The notes below the pieces were generated by a model. It was given only the letters and a program-made list of their open reading frames with translations. It was not told where the DNA came from and did no database searches. From the NCBI RefSeq assembly GCF_910592395.1, contig NC_088308.1, positions 8,387,001-8,451,000 on the forward strand: a stretch of DNA of 64,000 bases, in the 5' to 3' direction. This document shows, in pieces, positions 1 through 13,739 of the stretch (its first letter is position 1; each line of letters begins with the position of its first letter). The translations under genes were made by a program, and so were the position numbers. The stretch comes from Lineus longissimus (lineage: Eukaryota > Nemertea > Pilidiophora > Heteronemertea > Lineidae).

Positions 1-1020
1 GGCGAATTTGATTGCCGTTCACATCCATGTCTCGAGGAGGAAAATCGTCATCCTCTGCGTCATCATCAGAGTCCTCGGCATCATCGTCATCGTCATCTGA
101 ATCCTCCACTAAGGGCAATCTATCCCGGACAGCAATGTTGTGCATGTGGAGCAGGACTGAATAATAATGCTTGCCTTTTGTGGTGTAAATTGAATCTCCT
201 TGCGGAGGCATCTGAACCGTTGCTTTAGGAGACCGTTGCAACGTTCTATGATGCATCTGGCTCTTATTTGCATCATATTTGCATCCTGGAATGTCCATTC
301 CTGTCTGGTTTGGGCATTGGCAAGAGGTGTCAGAAGCCACCTCTTGCAAGGATACCCCGAGTCTCCCAACATCCAACCATTCGGTGGATTGTTTTCAAAT
401 GCCGGGCCAAGGGCTGAACTGTGGAGTACGATAGCGTCATGAGACCCTCCTGGAAAACGTGCCACACAGTTATTTATGATCATATCACAATCACAAACTA
501 GCATGGCATTAATGCTGTGGTATCCTTTCCGATTGACATACACGTTTTCGTTGATGTGATTCCTGCGTATACGACAATGGGTCCCATCGATCGATCCAAT
601 TACTCTTGGAAAACCCGTGTTATCAAAAAATTTGGTTTTGACCTTCTGGAGGTCCCTCTCGAAGTGAACGCGTTGGTCAATGCGTGCTGCAAACGCGGAT
701 GACACAGCGCCAATACACCTCGATGTTGTCGCAATGCCCACATGGTGAATATCACCGATACTAGATTGTTCATGCCCGGTTGCGAAATATCGTAATGCTA
801 TACACACTTGCAATGATACTGGGAGGGCGTCATTTCTCTGAGTAGGATGCTCCAACTCCTCCGATAGCTGACCACAAAAATCGAAACATATGTTCTTCGG
901 GAAACGATATATCTTGATGAATAAATCATCTCTCATGGAATCTAGCGGATTGAATCGATCCCTGAATACCCGTTCTCGTCGAAGATTGCGCCTATTCCGT
1001 TCCTGAATCAAGCGCAACAT
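1..1020 (-). pseudogene. HARBI1-like DDE transposase, 3'-frameshifted
   Basis: This is a Harbinger nuclease of about 300 aa, which would cut and join transposon DNA in the nucleus. The first 270 or so residues are open from the Met at 1020. The catalytic triad is visible: D145 in IDGTH, D220 in GDSGYP and E259 in IIERCNGLLKQRF. The annotated frame ends at 109 with an unrelated tail (SCSTCTTLL). A different frame from about 180 downward reads LLHMHNIAVRDRLPL and then a long Asp/Glu-rich tail to the window edge, which is the usual HARBI1 C-terminus. A net one-base shift near 165-180 therefore breaks the gene, or is a sequencing error. No Myb-like partner gene is seen in the window. The family call is firm; whether the protein is dead depends on that single indel. 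Confidence 0.85.
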
Positions 1021-1260
1021 GATTCCACGTTTACCCTGGACGAAGTCCTCGCGACTGAAGGAACTCTAGACTACCTTCAGGTTTAAAGGAACCGAATAAA
1101 ATAAAGACAGGATAAAACCACTACCTGAAACACTCTTAATGGTAACATTAACCTAGATATTTTAAAGGCACGTTTATGAAACGCGTTCTTCCTTTAAGGA
1201 GTGACTTTATCCTAGCATTAGGGCTAAAGGCACTTTATTAGGCTTTATGAAACAGGTCCC
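1..1260 (-). mobile_element. PIF/Harbinger DNA transposon, partial (runs off the left edge)
   Basis: Contains a HARBI1-type transposase on the minus strand. The sequence just before 1260, read on the minus strand, is GGGACCTGTTTCATAAAGC. This resembles the GGGNCC...TTCATAAAG ends common on Harbinger-like elements, so 1260 is the likely outer edge. The other end lies outside the window, so neither the TIR pair nor the 3-bp target duplication can be tested here. The stretch 1021-1240 shows no ORF and is taken as internal non-coding sequence of the element. Confidence 0.5.
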
Positions 1261-1497
1261 AGATCAAGTAATTCCTTAATATTCTTTGTCTTATCTGTTC
1301 TTGGTAATGGGCATTCCGAAGGGAATAACACAGAGCAAGGTCAGCCTCATTTGGAAATACGTAAACAATATTCTATATGTTTCTGAGTAGACGCAAGGGG
1401 GCACTTTGTTACTTGCAAACCTCAGAAAGCGCTTTAGAATGACCAGAAGTACTGGTGGGCGTCATACGTTATACACTCAGGACCAATTAAATGTAGA

Positions 1498-1692
1498 CTA
1501 ACAATTAACGCCTTTCCGAGTTTTTAGATGAGGGACTCCTCTTGCTGGTACAAAGTAAAAATCTTTTCCAAAATCTGAGGACTGATGTCTTAAAGGACGA
1601 ATGGCAATATCAAAGGCATTCTTATTAAGCTGTCGGCTCCCCTGGATAGCCACCTTCCACTCTATGGTAGCATGGTTCCCATCATCAAACTG
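1498..1692 (-). CDS. Possible terminal exon, unknown product
   Basis: A 63-codon open stretch on the minus strand begins FDDGNHATIEWKVAIQG and ends with a stop at 1498. It is preceded by a good acceptor: a pyrimidine-rich tract ending in TGTGCAG next to TTTGATGATGG. The residue composition looks protein-like. I recognise no domain and see no convincing upstream exon. It could also be a chance ORF beside a chance acceptor. Confidence 0.2.
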   Translation of the reverse strand, partial: QFDDGNHATIEWKVAIQGSRQLNKNAFDIAIRPLRHQSSDFGKDFYFVPARGVPHLKTRKGVNC

Positions 1693-2089
1693 CACATAAA
1701 AAGGAAAAATAAAAATTTTGACTGACTTATCATCCCTGTTCCGATTTCAAATTCGAGCAGCGGTCATCTTTGTTTGGACTCATGCATCGGCCAAGCACTG
1801 CCTCGGGCCGTAAACCAGCAACGTGACGTCACGGTGCGGATGCTCGAATAGCCCATATAATGTACTCCATTGTACATGTACGACGACGGAGTCTCAGACG
1901 CACTCGTTCGGGCGGGCGGCAGGGAATGTTTCCCACGCCAGTTGGTGTGCACGCCAGGAATAACGAACAACTCATGCATTATATAATTGTAGCACTATCC
2001 AGGCGAATCTTCTTGTGTGATACAGAGTCGATGATACAGGTGCGCCACTATTTTATTTTTACTCACAACTGCATTAATTGAAGATGACA

Positions 2090-2400
2090 GTGATCTTTAC
2101 TTTTTTGTAATGTTGATTTAAGGAATTGACACCGAACTGGAGGTATCGATATTGGTATTGGCCAACATTTTAGCTCCACCCGACTGGTTAGGCAATCAAT
2201 ACCGACAGCGAGGTATCAATATCTATTCTAAAACATCTTAAATTGCGGTTTTAAATGCTTTTTGACTGCTTCCATATTTTGCACCAACCCAAGCGGTTTT
2301 GGTTACCTAAACCATAACCACTGAATTCAAAACGAGGCTTCGTTGGCGCATAGTACATTTGCACTGTAAAGTGCGAATCATTTTTAACCCAGGTGTTTTA
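2090..2400 (+). repeat. Dispersed repeat family A, copy 1
   Basis: Shares ordered blocks with sequence at 58.1-58.65 and 60.37-60.68 kb: a GGAATTGA...GGAGGTAT block, 'caatcaataccgacag', 'ttctaaaacatct', 'ttgcaccaacccaag' and 'actgtaaagtgcg'. All copies have the same orientation. Its ends are unclear. No coding potential was recognised. Confidence 0.6.
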
Positions 2401-4400
2401 TAATAAACGACCATGGCTGCAATTATTAACGTCTTTAATGCGGTTTATTTCTCCTCAGTACATTATTATTCTCTCACCGATCAGCACGGCATTCATCAAA
2501 GATAATTCTCTCAATTGCATGACATTTTAATATGCCACCATCTTGGTTTACCAGAGTTCTCCGTATCCTCCTTCTCCGGTTTGGTTTGTTATTCTTGGAA
2601 AATGTCGTTACACGTTTAAAGACAACCAGTGCTGCATTTGTGTGCTCATGCGTTCAACCTTAGTTTTAATTTCGTTTTTAACATCCCAAATATTAACGCC
2701 GTACGGTATAAATGTGTGTATATATAGATAGTGTTAAATTTGACCTTCCGAAAGACGAAAATAACATGCATATTTGGACGAAAGTTACTGTCAGAAAATG
2801 CACTTTTTAGCGGGATTCGAGATTTGGCCAAAATTGCGAAACCGGATATGGCCGTCTTTAGAGTGGTAGAACGTCGGCCGGACAGGTCTCCCCATCCCCC
2901 GTCTTTTTCTAGCATCCTTTGGAGACGGATTTATCATCACTCTACAGTCCCATATTCCTCGTTCTAAGTTCGCTATGGTCCAAACAAGCCTGCTCCATGT
3001 GGTCCTTTGGTTTCTGCAGAGGCCAGGCCACTCAATAAGGATTTCTAACTATACTGTACATGCATGTTAGAACCTTAACTACATGTAGCCGTACCCGTAC
3101 CGTACCCTTTAATTTTCACTGTGCTTCGCGCTGGTATTAAGTGCAAAGTGGTGACACAAAGCGGCAACTTATTTGTTTACAGGTTATTTACATCATTGTA
3201 TATTATGATATTGAAACGACCAGTATTTCCGAATACGTCAAATTATCTTCCCTATACCTCGATAATATGATGTCATCAAACAATTAAGAGAAGGATGAGC
3301 AACAAAGTACATTCAGAGTAAACGATTACCAATTGGTCATCAGCGGATAAGCGAATGGACGCATTTGTACATTGCTGCCGTTCACTGCTTTTAAAACATC
3401 GGTTTCACCTTTCATCTATAATATTGATGCATTGTTTAACTGGTTCACCCCATATCTATACTATAATGCGCGTTGTGGCCGCTATTTAGGAGGTAATTTT
3501 TGTTTCAAAATTGGGCCTTGGAAATGCGTCGAATTCTTGCAACCTTTGGCTTCGTAGGTCTGGATCATACGTAAGAGTGTCACTGAGGGTGTCATACGTC
3601 GAATATCTTCGTGGTTTTAGAATAAATAACAACTTTTCAGAGAGCATGTCGACTGGAGAGCTCCGCTCATTCTCAAAAGCATACACAAACTTCACGCATA
3701 TTCTCCCTGCCACATCAGTATTAGCTTCCAGCACGTATGTAGTGCTATACAACCTGGTCCATGGTGCAGGGTATTAGCAGGGAGATTAATGATTAGCCTG
3801 TTCTATTTTAGTTCTATTCGAGAAACACTGATCTGAGTGATAAGGCAAATTCTGCAGAGTGGCCTACCGGAACATGCAGTCAGGGTATCAATAAACAGTT
3901 ATGCCAGGATGGACAAATTATGTACAGTGGCCAGCGCTTGCTCTTTGTTTTATTCTTTACTGACTGATGTTGTCAGTTTGAATTGCGTTCTGCATCTCTC
4001 CATGCGCCTGGCTTTGGTCCGACAGTGGCATTGGGTACGGGAGTGGGTAGGTGATATGCCTAATATGTGAGGGCCTTATTTGGAACAGGACCTGCTGTCA
4101 CTGGTCTCAATGCATTGTGCAAAATAGCGTACTCCAATCAATCTATTGGGAGTTGCATGTAGATAGCAGCAATAAGTCCCTAAATGCACTTAATTTCGTG
4201 TTTAACCTTTAATAAAACTTCAGTAACGTTAAAAAATTTAATGCAGCTCAATCATCGTGCCCACTTAACTAATGTATATTACATTTCAACTTTGCCCGCT
4301 CCATGGGTATATGCTAGTATACATAATTATGAACACCCAGAAGTATTAAGGTAGCAGGAAGGGTTGGGCGTTTGTGGTTTCTGAGTCTGAGGGGGTTGGT
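2400..4400. other. No recognisable gene
   Basis: Only short overlapping ORFs (<=90 codons) on both strands, none with a recognisable domain. TACATGTA-type motifs are scattered here (3056-3090). I see no TIR pair or RNA gene. Confidence 0.5.
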
Positions 4401-4403
4401 GTC

Positions 4404-4465
4404 TGTTGACTGTGCTTTAAGAGAGACTAGGCATGGCGCCAGTCTCTCTTAAAGCACAGTCAACA
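4404..4465. repeat. Perfect 25-bp inverted repeat (hairpin)
   Basis: Arms 4404-4428 and 4441-4465 are exact reverse complements (TGTTGACTGTGCTTTAAGAG... / ...CTCTTAAAGCACAGTCAACA). They flank a 12-nt spacer, AGGCATGGCGCC. The right half plus about 25 bp beyond it recurs as a direct copy at 4781-4842. Confidence 0.85.
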
Positions 4466-4704
4466 GGCATTTGGTCTCAGTATTTGGGTTTTGATTGCCA
4501 TGACTGTACCCCTGTAAAAGTCAGAGGAGGAGAAGTTTGGAATGATGAAAGCATTGAAGAAGAAGAAATGTTATTATTGAGGAAAGCAAAATTTATTATG
4601 AGACTAGAAGGCAGTGTCCTGACTTGATTATTTTGAAAATGGCGGTCTGAACACATTAAAAGGTGGAACATGGCATTTTATCGACTTTGAAGCGTTCCGC
4701 AGTT

Positions 4705-5987
4705 AAAGGGAGACTATAGGCAGCAGCTAGGTAGGCAAGATAAAGTCATACAAATTTGCCAATAGGGGTCAGTCATATCTCTAGGCATGGCGCCAGTCTC
4801 TCTTAAAGCACAGTCAACAGGCATTTGGTCTTAGTATTTGGGTAAGTACAGAATCAAGGCAGCTCAGAGAGCAATGATTGAACGATGGTGTGGACAAGTC
4901 CAAGGATACTGCATCAGTCACGACCAACTTCTCATCAGAAAGCTTCACCACCAGCATATTCAATGTTCAGTTCCAACCTGTACCAGTCCAATGCACGCCT
5001 GTCATGGTCAGCAGTGGTCAGCTTAGCGCGATATGGAACATTCTTCTGAAACTCAAGCGAGGGAAGTCTGCTCATTAGCCTATCTCGCGCACTGCTCCTT
5101 CTTGTCAAACATCGTAGTGAAATCGTGGTACAGTGGGGCGTCCTCGAGGATTGCAGCTGGTCGGACAGACGTGAGGTGGAATGTGGGCGGCTGCACTTCT
5201 TCGTTGATGTGCGATGGCAGATAGCACAGTTGTTGCGTTGCATGACAGCTGAAAGTGAATGTGATATCATAGAAGTGAGGCGTTTGCAATGAGACTATAG
5301 GTGAAGTAGAAGCAAGGAGTGAAATGGGCCATCTTCCAGTGACTAATATACAGAGTAAGGGCACTGGGTGTTGTTAGATTCAGCATTGAATGTATTCCTC
5401 GTACAAGCGTGAATAGTATGGACATACAGTGAGAGGTGAGAGACCCTTATTGACTACTTCTTGTAACTTTATCTTGGATATTATATTAGTATTGAACTTC
5501 TAGCCATGGAATAATGAAGAAATTGAGGTTGTAGGCATGGAATATGAAAAATTATTCAACGGTGAAAGACATTATTCCATGAGGCTTTGCCGTGATCGCA
5601 AAGGACGCGACGCGATTGGTTCACATGCTAATGAGGTATGATAATGATAATTACCTCTATAATGCTACTTGGATAGCGACTGTGTCGTTGATTGCAACAG
5701 TGGTCAGGTCTATGTCAATTTGTGCCTGTAATGTCAATGAAGTATGATGAGGTGATGACGATAGTGCAATTATTAAATATTGGCAAGAGATCATACTACA
5801 ACATAGGTCTTGTTTTTGACAGATGACTGTGCGACATTCCTATTGGGTCTTGTTAGAGTCAGCGCTGCATGTATTCCTTGTACAAACTTGAATAGTTGTG
5901 ACAGACTTTGAGGGGTGAGAGACCCCTATCGGCTACTTCGGCTAACTTTATCTTGCCTACCTAGCTGCTAGCAATAGTGCCCCTTTA
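4705..5987. mobile_element. TIR element with internal duplications
   Basis: The two ends are inverted copies. Both carry GCAGCTAGGTAGGCAAGATA followed by AAGT, identical over 24 bp, with a weaker match outward through AAAGGG. The interior has a repeated block (5365-5480 against 5840-5960). Another block (5635-5830) recurs just outside the element at 6010-6200. No transposase was seen, so it is probably non-autonomous or a composite of repeats. I could not find a target duplication. Confidence 0.5.
4992..5126 (+). repeat. Duplicated 135-bp block, copy 1
   Basis: Nearly identical direct copy at 6892-7027, sharing TGCACGCCTGTCAT, GCGCGATATGGAACATTCTT and CTTGTCAAACATCGTAGTG. Confidence 0.85.
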
Positions 5988-6891
5988 TCAAGACTGAAAC
6001 CCACTGTGCGGGGCTAAGAAATTACCTTTATAATCCTAGTTGGATAACCACTGTGTAGATGATTTGAAGAGTGCTCTGTGGATGTGTGCCTGTAATGTCA
6101 ATGAAAGTATGATGAGGTGATGACGATAGTGGAATGACGAAATATTGGAAAGAGATCTATTCCTAGAAGAACATATGTCCTGTTTTGACTAGGTGGCGCA
6201 TTTTAGAATCAGCAGTGAGCACTGTGTGTAACATGGTGGATGGTGGAGGCAGCGGAGATAATAACTGTGTCGAAAGTATTGTTATAGGGCCTTCCCTAGG
6301 CCCATGGGGTTAAATTTACAATCCACGATTGAAAAGACGTAGTTTGATCGCATTCAACTATAATTCCATTGAACAGTTGTGTTCCTTTAGTAAACACAAG
6401 TGAAATAGACCAAAACAAGTGATTTTGGGGCTTTGGTTTAGACGCTTGCCCCACATGCGCCATGCGGGATTATACGGTTCATCATCATCATGTGAACTTG
6501 TTGACATCTACATGATCTAGTGCTGTTATTGGTCATGGTACATGGTAGGCCTAATCATCATGGCTATATGTTTCAGGAAAAGCTCGGAGTAAAATGAACT
6601 GCCGATGAATAATGATGTTGTTCATGTTTACCATGTTTACTAGTACATAGCCATAGGGTATGCACTGGCCAGTGCACTTTCTGCACGTCGTCATGGTCAT
6701 GTGTGATACCTTGCATATTTTGTTTTTTGAATGCGCATGCTTTTTGGGCAAAATCACTTGTACCAACACTAATGAATAATGTCTTCTTATCCCTATAACT
6801 CCATACACAGTGAGGGCATTGTCCCATTCCCATCAAATGGTAACTTATTGTACCGTATTCGGGTGGAAGTTGGGGAGCAGATACCTACCGT

Positions 6892-7027
6892 TGCACGCCT
6901 GTCATAAATCAGCAGTGATGAGCTTAGCGCGATATGGAACATTCTTCAGAAACTCAAGCGAGGGAAGTCTGCTCATTAGCATATCTCGCGCACTGCTCCT
7001 TCTTGTCAAACATCGTAGTGAAATCGT
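6892..7027 (+). repeat. Duplicated 135-bp block, copy 2
   Basis: Direct copy of 4992-5126 with a few substitutions and a small insertion. The sequence just downstream (7035-7060) contains a 9-bp hairpin, ACGTCTGGC/GCCAGACGT. Confidence 0.85.
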
Positions 7028-7059
7028 AATGGAAAACGTCTGGCTTTGCGCCAGACGTT

Positions 7060-8057
7060 GAGACTAATAAGTGAAGAACTAATAGGTAAAGAACTTCTAC
7101 TTGCGCGAGACTGCTCTGATAAAATTATCATTGCAGAGACTACGGTGACGTACACACATATTTTTTACAATCAAAAATGCCCTCAAAAGACGACATGGAA
7201 TGATTATTTTATTGATATTTCCTACTATATACCTTCCATTTATCACTTTATACAAATAGATCGGCGTTAGGTCGCATGCTTTTCTTTCCTGGTGACACTA
7301 TAAAGCAAAATAGTTGCAACCCCGTAAATGCGCTATAAGTCCAATAATAAGTGACGGTGACCCGTTATAAATGTTTCGCCAGCTTCGCTTTTTTGCCGCT
7401 ACGCGGCGCGTTGGGCCCTTGCGTCAAGCATTTGAGGTGTTACGTCGATTTACCTAGTTCTCTCCAAAGTTCCATCTAAGAACAGACACTGCTTGATTGT
7501 GCAACCACTGCTTGATGCACCGAGATCAACTGGGTCGCTGTTTATCAACAGAATATCTGAACAGGTAGGCAGTCAGCTAACGATCTGCAGGTGTTGGCCA
7601 TACGAATACTGCCTCGAACACACTGCTGAACTAAGCGATGTTGTGCAGATTTCACGAATCGTTATCTACTCCTAGTTGATTAACGTCTGTTCCTGTTCCT
7701 GTTATTGTTAGTAAGATTTCAGTGACTTTTTGTTGTCGGGCTTAATATTGGGTTCAAACCATGACTGTGCTAAAATGTAGTACACTACAATAGCTATACC
7801 AGGCACAATTTTTAAGATGTCAGTTGAACATGTTTTCACATATATTTACCGAAATGCTGCAAAAAAGTTCGGACGGAATTCACTTCTTGAAACTGGCCAG
7901 CTTTCTTCGCGCACCTCACGGTGATAACAGAGCAACTGAAGGATCAGTCAAGAAACCTTAGAGAGAACCATGGAGCGCTCCTCAGCGAACGTAAATCTTT
8001 TGCACCTGTTAGAGAGCAATATTATGTGTACTGAATTAAATCTTGAGCAGTTTGGCA
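7060..8057. other. No recognisable gene
   Basis: Short ORFs only, without domains or splice-supported exons. I found no repeat pair or RNA gene in this stretch. Confidence 0.4.
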
Positions 8058-8067
8058 CCTCATTGCC

Positions 8068-9003
8068 CGGCGGGCAGAAAATGCATGCTGCATACCGTCT
8101 GCAGACTGGGGGTTTTCTCATGAGTCAATAGAATCTAAGGTTTGGAATTAGGGGACCATATCAGTAGTTGCTTTGCGCCAACTTTTTTTCAAAGTTTGTT
8201 TTCTTATATTTGAATTACCTGTGAATCATCTTGCAGGAAGATTTTTTTTGGGTGTGCATGACAGATGACGTACTTAATACAGAACATGTATATTGTATCG
8301 GCCTGTTGTGCCTCGTGCGCCTGGTTGATTGGCCGGCAAGGTTGGGTTCGTTTCAAAGGCAGCATTTCATGATAAAAAGTGCTGAATGACATGGGTAAAT
8401 ATAATTAAAGATAACAGAATGAAGAAACCCAGGGAACAGAAAACCATTGTATATCAAACACCCACCTTGACAGTTCTCCTCTGTCTCTTGATGTTAAGTG
8501 AAAATACCGGCCTCTTTGACATTCTAAACAGGTGTTGTTAGGCCAAATAAAAAATGTTTTCAGGCAAATGTTTATTACTACAGTCCTGGTCACAAGATAC
8601 ATCCTAGCTGATTAGCATCATGTAGGCCCTACGTGCTAAATCCGTGCGAGTCACACATACATGTACTGATGTAGCGTGCCAGTGGATGCACTTGGTTCAC
8701 AGTTAAAGGAATTTAGGCCTACACCCCAACTCGTGGTGTATCGCAAAGCCTGTTTGCACAACGGCCTAGATAATCTTTGTTCTACCGTTTGGCATATACC
8801 TGAAATGGCCTCTTATTTTTTAGTGTGAAAATCACATGGCAACTGTTGAGATGGTCCCCTAATTCCAGATCTTAATTTCAATACAGAAGTTGGCTGAAAG
8901 CAACTGCTGATATGGTCCCCTAATTCCAGACCTTAGATTCTATTGACTCATGAGAAAACCCCCAGTCTGCAGACGGTATGCAGCATGCATTTTCTGCCCG
9001 CCG
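8068..9003. mobile_element. Mutator-like MITE with 10-bp target duplication
   Basis: The element starts CGGCGGGCAGAAAATGC and ends with the exact inverse. It is flanked on both sides by CCTCATTGCC (8058-8067 and 9004-9013), a perfect 10-bp target-site duplication. The inverted arms (8068-8184 and 8887-9003) are about 117 bp long and differ at only a few positions. Long TIRs with a 9-11-bp duplication are the pattern of the MULE superfamily. The 936-bp length and the lack of a transposase ORF make it non-autonomous. An extra partial arm (about 8838-8878) suggests internal rearrangement. Confidence 0.85.
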
Positions 9004-9524
9004 CCTCATTGCCACTCATGCTGATTCGTATATTCATTCTTGCCGTAATTAAATGGTAACTTTCAAGGATAGATCAGAGGAGATGATTGAAGCTGGGCTT
9101 GAGTTTTTTCTTGGCAGACATCTTGAGTCAACAAGGACTCTGGCGGTGCAGACGCTTTTGATCTCACTCCCTCACACATTAAGTTTCGCAGGACCAACGA
9201 TTTACCATACTTTTTACATTTTCTCGAGCGGTGAAAATGTACCTTCAAACTCGCACAGTGTGAAATTTAAAAATTCACTGCAATAAATCGATTGCCGCCA
9301 TCTTGGATATCGGCATCCTGAGATTCAGGTGTTTGATAACCCTACATCATTTCAGACTGTAAGTCTTTATTCAGGCCGAGATTTAGTGCCACTTTCACTC
9401 ATCGACTCAGGCACGGGAAAGGCATTGCACTTTGCTCGTACGAAATTCGCTGTAACAAATACGTTATTTTCATGAATGAAATAAAAGATGGTTGAAGTCT
9501 TCATTTATTCTTGCGATCTATTTG

Positions 9525-10195
9525 CGGCTGTTATAAAACGCGGATTTCCGCGGAAATCCGCGGAAAAATCTAACTTGGCTACAGGGTGGCTACCTGAACC
9601 GCAGGTGAGAGTTTTTCATATTAGTAGTGTGCATTGTTGTGCGCATGAAGTACTCCTGGTGACAAGGTCTTCGGGAATCCCCGTTATATGGCGCGCTGTT
9701 GCGCCGTAAATCACAAGCACTTTGTAGTTTGAAATAAACTTATTCTCGAGACGGGCCGCGAAGTAAGTTTTTGTGATTGCTAAAAATAGACTCCAATGTG
9801 CAGTCGCACAATGGTTGGTTAGGTTCGAGCTGCAAGGAGATTGTCCTAAAAAATTTTCGTAGACCAGAATTCAGTTCGTCATCGACTTATATTTGAAGGA
9901 GGCATATACCGTAACGTACATCAATCCGGGCATCAATCACACTTGAAAGCAGCCTCGTATTGTGTTCCGTTAGGGAAGGAACCACGGTGGTGTCGAAGAT
10001 AACATGCAACGTTCATCAACACCAAGAAAAAAAGAGGGAAGAGTCGATCGGAATGGCGCTCCAGAGGATTAAAATCTGACCGATGAAATGTGCAGATAAC
10101 TGGTAGTTCTTGCCTCCGATTTATTTATGTTGTTATTTGTATAATATAATTATCTCTTCGCGGATTTCCGCGGAATCCGCGTTTTATAAGAGCCG
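9525..10195. mobile_element. TIR element with CGCGGATTTCCGCGG ends
   Basis: Left end CGGCTGTTATAAAACGCGG and right end inverse (CGCGTTTTATAAGAGCCG) form TIRs of about 35 bp. Both contain the internal palindrome GATTTCCGCGGAAATC or a shortened form. The body is about 670 bp with only short ORFs. No clear target duplication was found, so the superfamily is not assigned. Confidence 0.6.
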
Positions 10196-10341
10196 TGTAA
10201 TGTAGCTCAGAAGTTTCATAATACAAAGTTGCGTGACGTTCTTGTGTACAGGTAGACACTTTCAGCAACGTTTATTAGCCTGCCCGTATAACGTATCCCT
10301 ATCAATTTTGCGTACGACGTCGGTAAAATGCAGGAAGTGTA

Positions 10342-11998
<1,657 letters not shown>

Positions 11999-12343
11999 TA
12001 CATTCCGACCTCAACTGTATTCCATGCGCGAAGCAATATGTATGATATTGAACAATTTAACTCGCATTTGCTGCTAACTTGAGACTTCTATCATCTTTCC
12101 ATCTCTATATCATTGCTTGAGAAATATTGTAGATTGCGTTGATGATGCTTTCGTTTGTGAGGCATGTTTTTTTTGGGAGGAATTAGAGGCGTTTTCATTT
12201 CCACGTATCGCTATCGATGCTGAAGCTCATTTTATTTCCTACCTACGTATCACCTACCCGTAGGTGCCATACGTATTTTCTATACGGATTCGTGATACGT
12301 TTTGACGGTGTTGAAAGTCGCTACTCGAAATGACTTGTGACCT

Positions 12344-12734
12344 GGGCCCGGTTGTTCAAAAGAAGTTAATTTTCATTGATGTTAAGTTAAATATCAACGT
12401 TAAATTCTTTAACTTGGCGTTAGCTAACTTGGCGTTAAATTTGGGTTGTTCAAAACAACGTTAGGGTAAACTAACGCTAATGTTAGTAAATATTGCATCT
12501 TGGTTCACTGATGTTAGTTGCCATGGTAGGTATAGGTAATCAAGTTAAAGATAACGTTAGATTTAACTTAGGGTTTTAGGTAAGTTAAATCTAACGTTAA
12601 AGATAACGCCAATGTTAGGCTAATATTGTTTGAACAACTCAAAATAAAACTTGACGTTATCTTAACGCCAAGTTAGGAATTTTAACGTTAAGTTATCTTT
12701 AAAAATGTATTTCTTCTTTTGAACAACCGGGCCC
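12344..12734. mobile_element. MITE with GGGCCCGGTTGTTCAAAAG ends
   Basis: Perfect TIRs: GGGCCCGGTTGTTCAAAAGA at the left and the inverse at the right, total 391 bp. The interior is an imperfect palindrome built from TAACGTTA/GTTAAGTTA words, so the whole copy can fold on itself. There is no ORF. GGGCCCGGTTGTTCAAA-type ends are common on Harbinger/ISL2EU-like MITEs. The target duplication is not evident. Confidence 0.8.
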
Positions 12735-12763
12735 TGATTAACATGTAACCCTGTCTACATGTA

Positions 12764-13726
12764 CGGTCCTTCAAAAAAGTAAATGGACACACAAAAATCA
12801 AATTTTCTTGAAAACGGCTGGTGATAAATCGATGCGGTTTGCTGCATTTGATAGGGCATTTAGTTGTGCATCATGATATCTACCACTTGGAAATTTGCTA
12901 TTTTACCTATAAGTCAATTTTTTCGATTTATGAAAGGTCCCAAAATCAACTTTTTTATCACACATTTTTTGGGGGCAAATTTTATATTGACTGGAAGCTT
13001 CTGTTGAGTTATGAGTGAATATCTAAGAAATTCCACAGTTTTCACTTGAATCTGCAACTTATTAACCCATTTGTGCAAAAGGGTTTTGTTACCCGGTCTT
13101 CTACTGCGGAGATGCCCCCTTGATATTATTCACCTGGCCCAGACAACCGGAATCATGTCACCATTTCAATGGCCTTGTTTAATATGCCTATGAATATCTC
13201 TCCCAGGCCTGGATTTGGCAGCTGGACAATGGGTTCACCAATATTACTTTACCCTCGCGTTTACAATACATCAATGTTAACAACATTTCCACCCCCATTC
13301 AAAACCTCAGCCAATAAGGAATTAACACTCGGGCTGCATGTTGAAACTGACATAATTGGCTATGGTCGACTTCTCCAAAGTAATTCCAAAGTCAATAAAC
13401 AAGGTGCAAAATTTTGACATAAAATGCTGTTTTCCCACCAATTAACACAAGATATTTTCATCACCTTGATGGGGACGTGGGTTTTTCATCATGGTGATTC
13501 ATCCTATCAAGAAAAAGTACGAAAAAAATCGGAAACGAAAAAGTTGATTTTGGGGCCTTTTGTAAATCAATAAAAGTCGGTATTAGATAAAATGGCTAAT
13601 TTTTATGTGGTAGATACCATGATGCACAACTAAATGTCCTATCAAATGCAGCAAACCGAATCGATTTATCACCAGCCGTTTTCAAGAAAATTTGATTTTT
13701 GTGTGTCCATTTACTTTTTTGAAGGA
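12764..13726. mobile_element. Long-TIR non-autonomous DNA element
   Basis: The ends read TCCTTCAAAAAAGTAAATGG and its inverse. The arms stay similar for about 190 bp (12767-12960 against 13535-13726). CTACATGTA flanks both sides (12755-12763, 13727-13735), a possible 9-bp target duplication. TACATGTA is frequent in this genome, however, and the left side has three extra bases (CGG). No transposase was seen. Confidence 0.75.
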
Positions 13727-13739
13727 CTACATGTAACTT

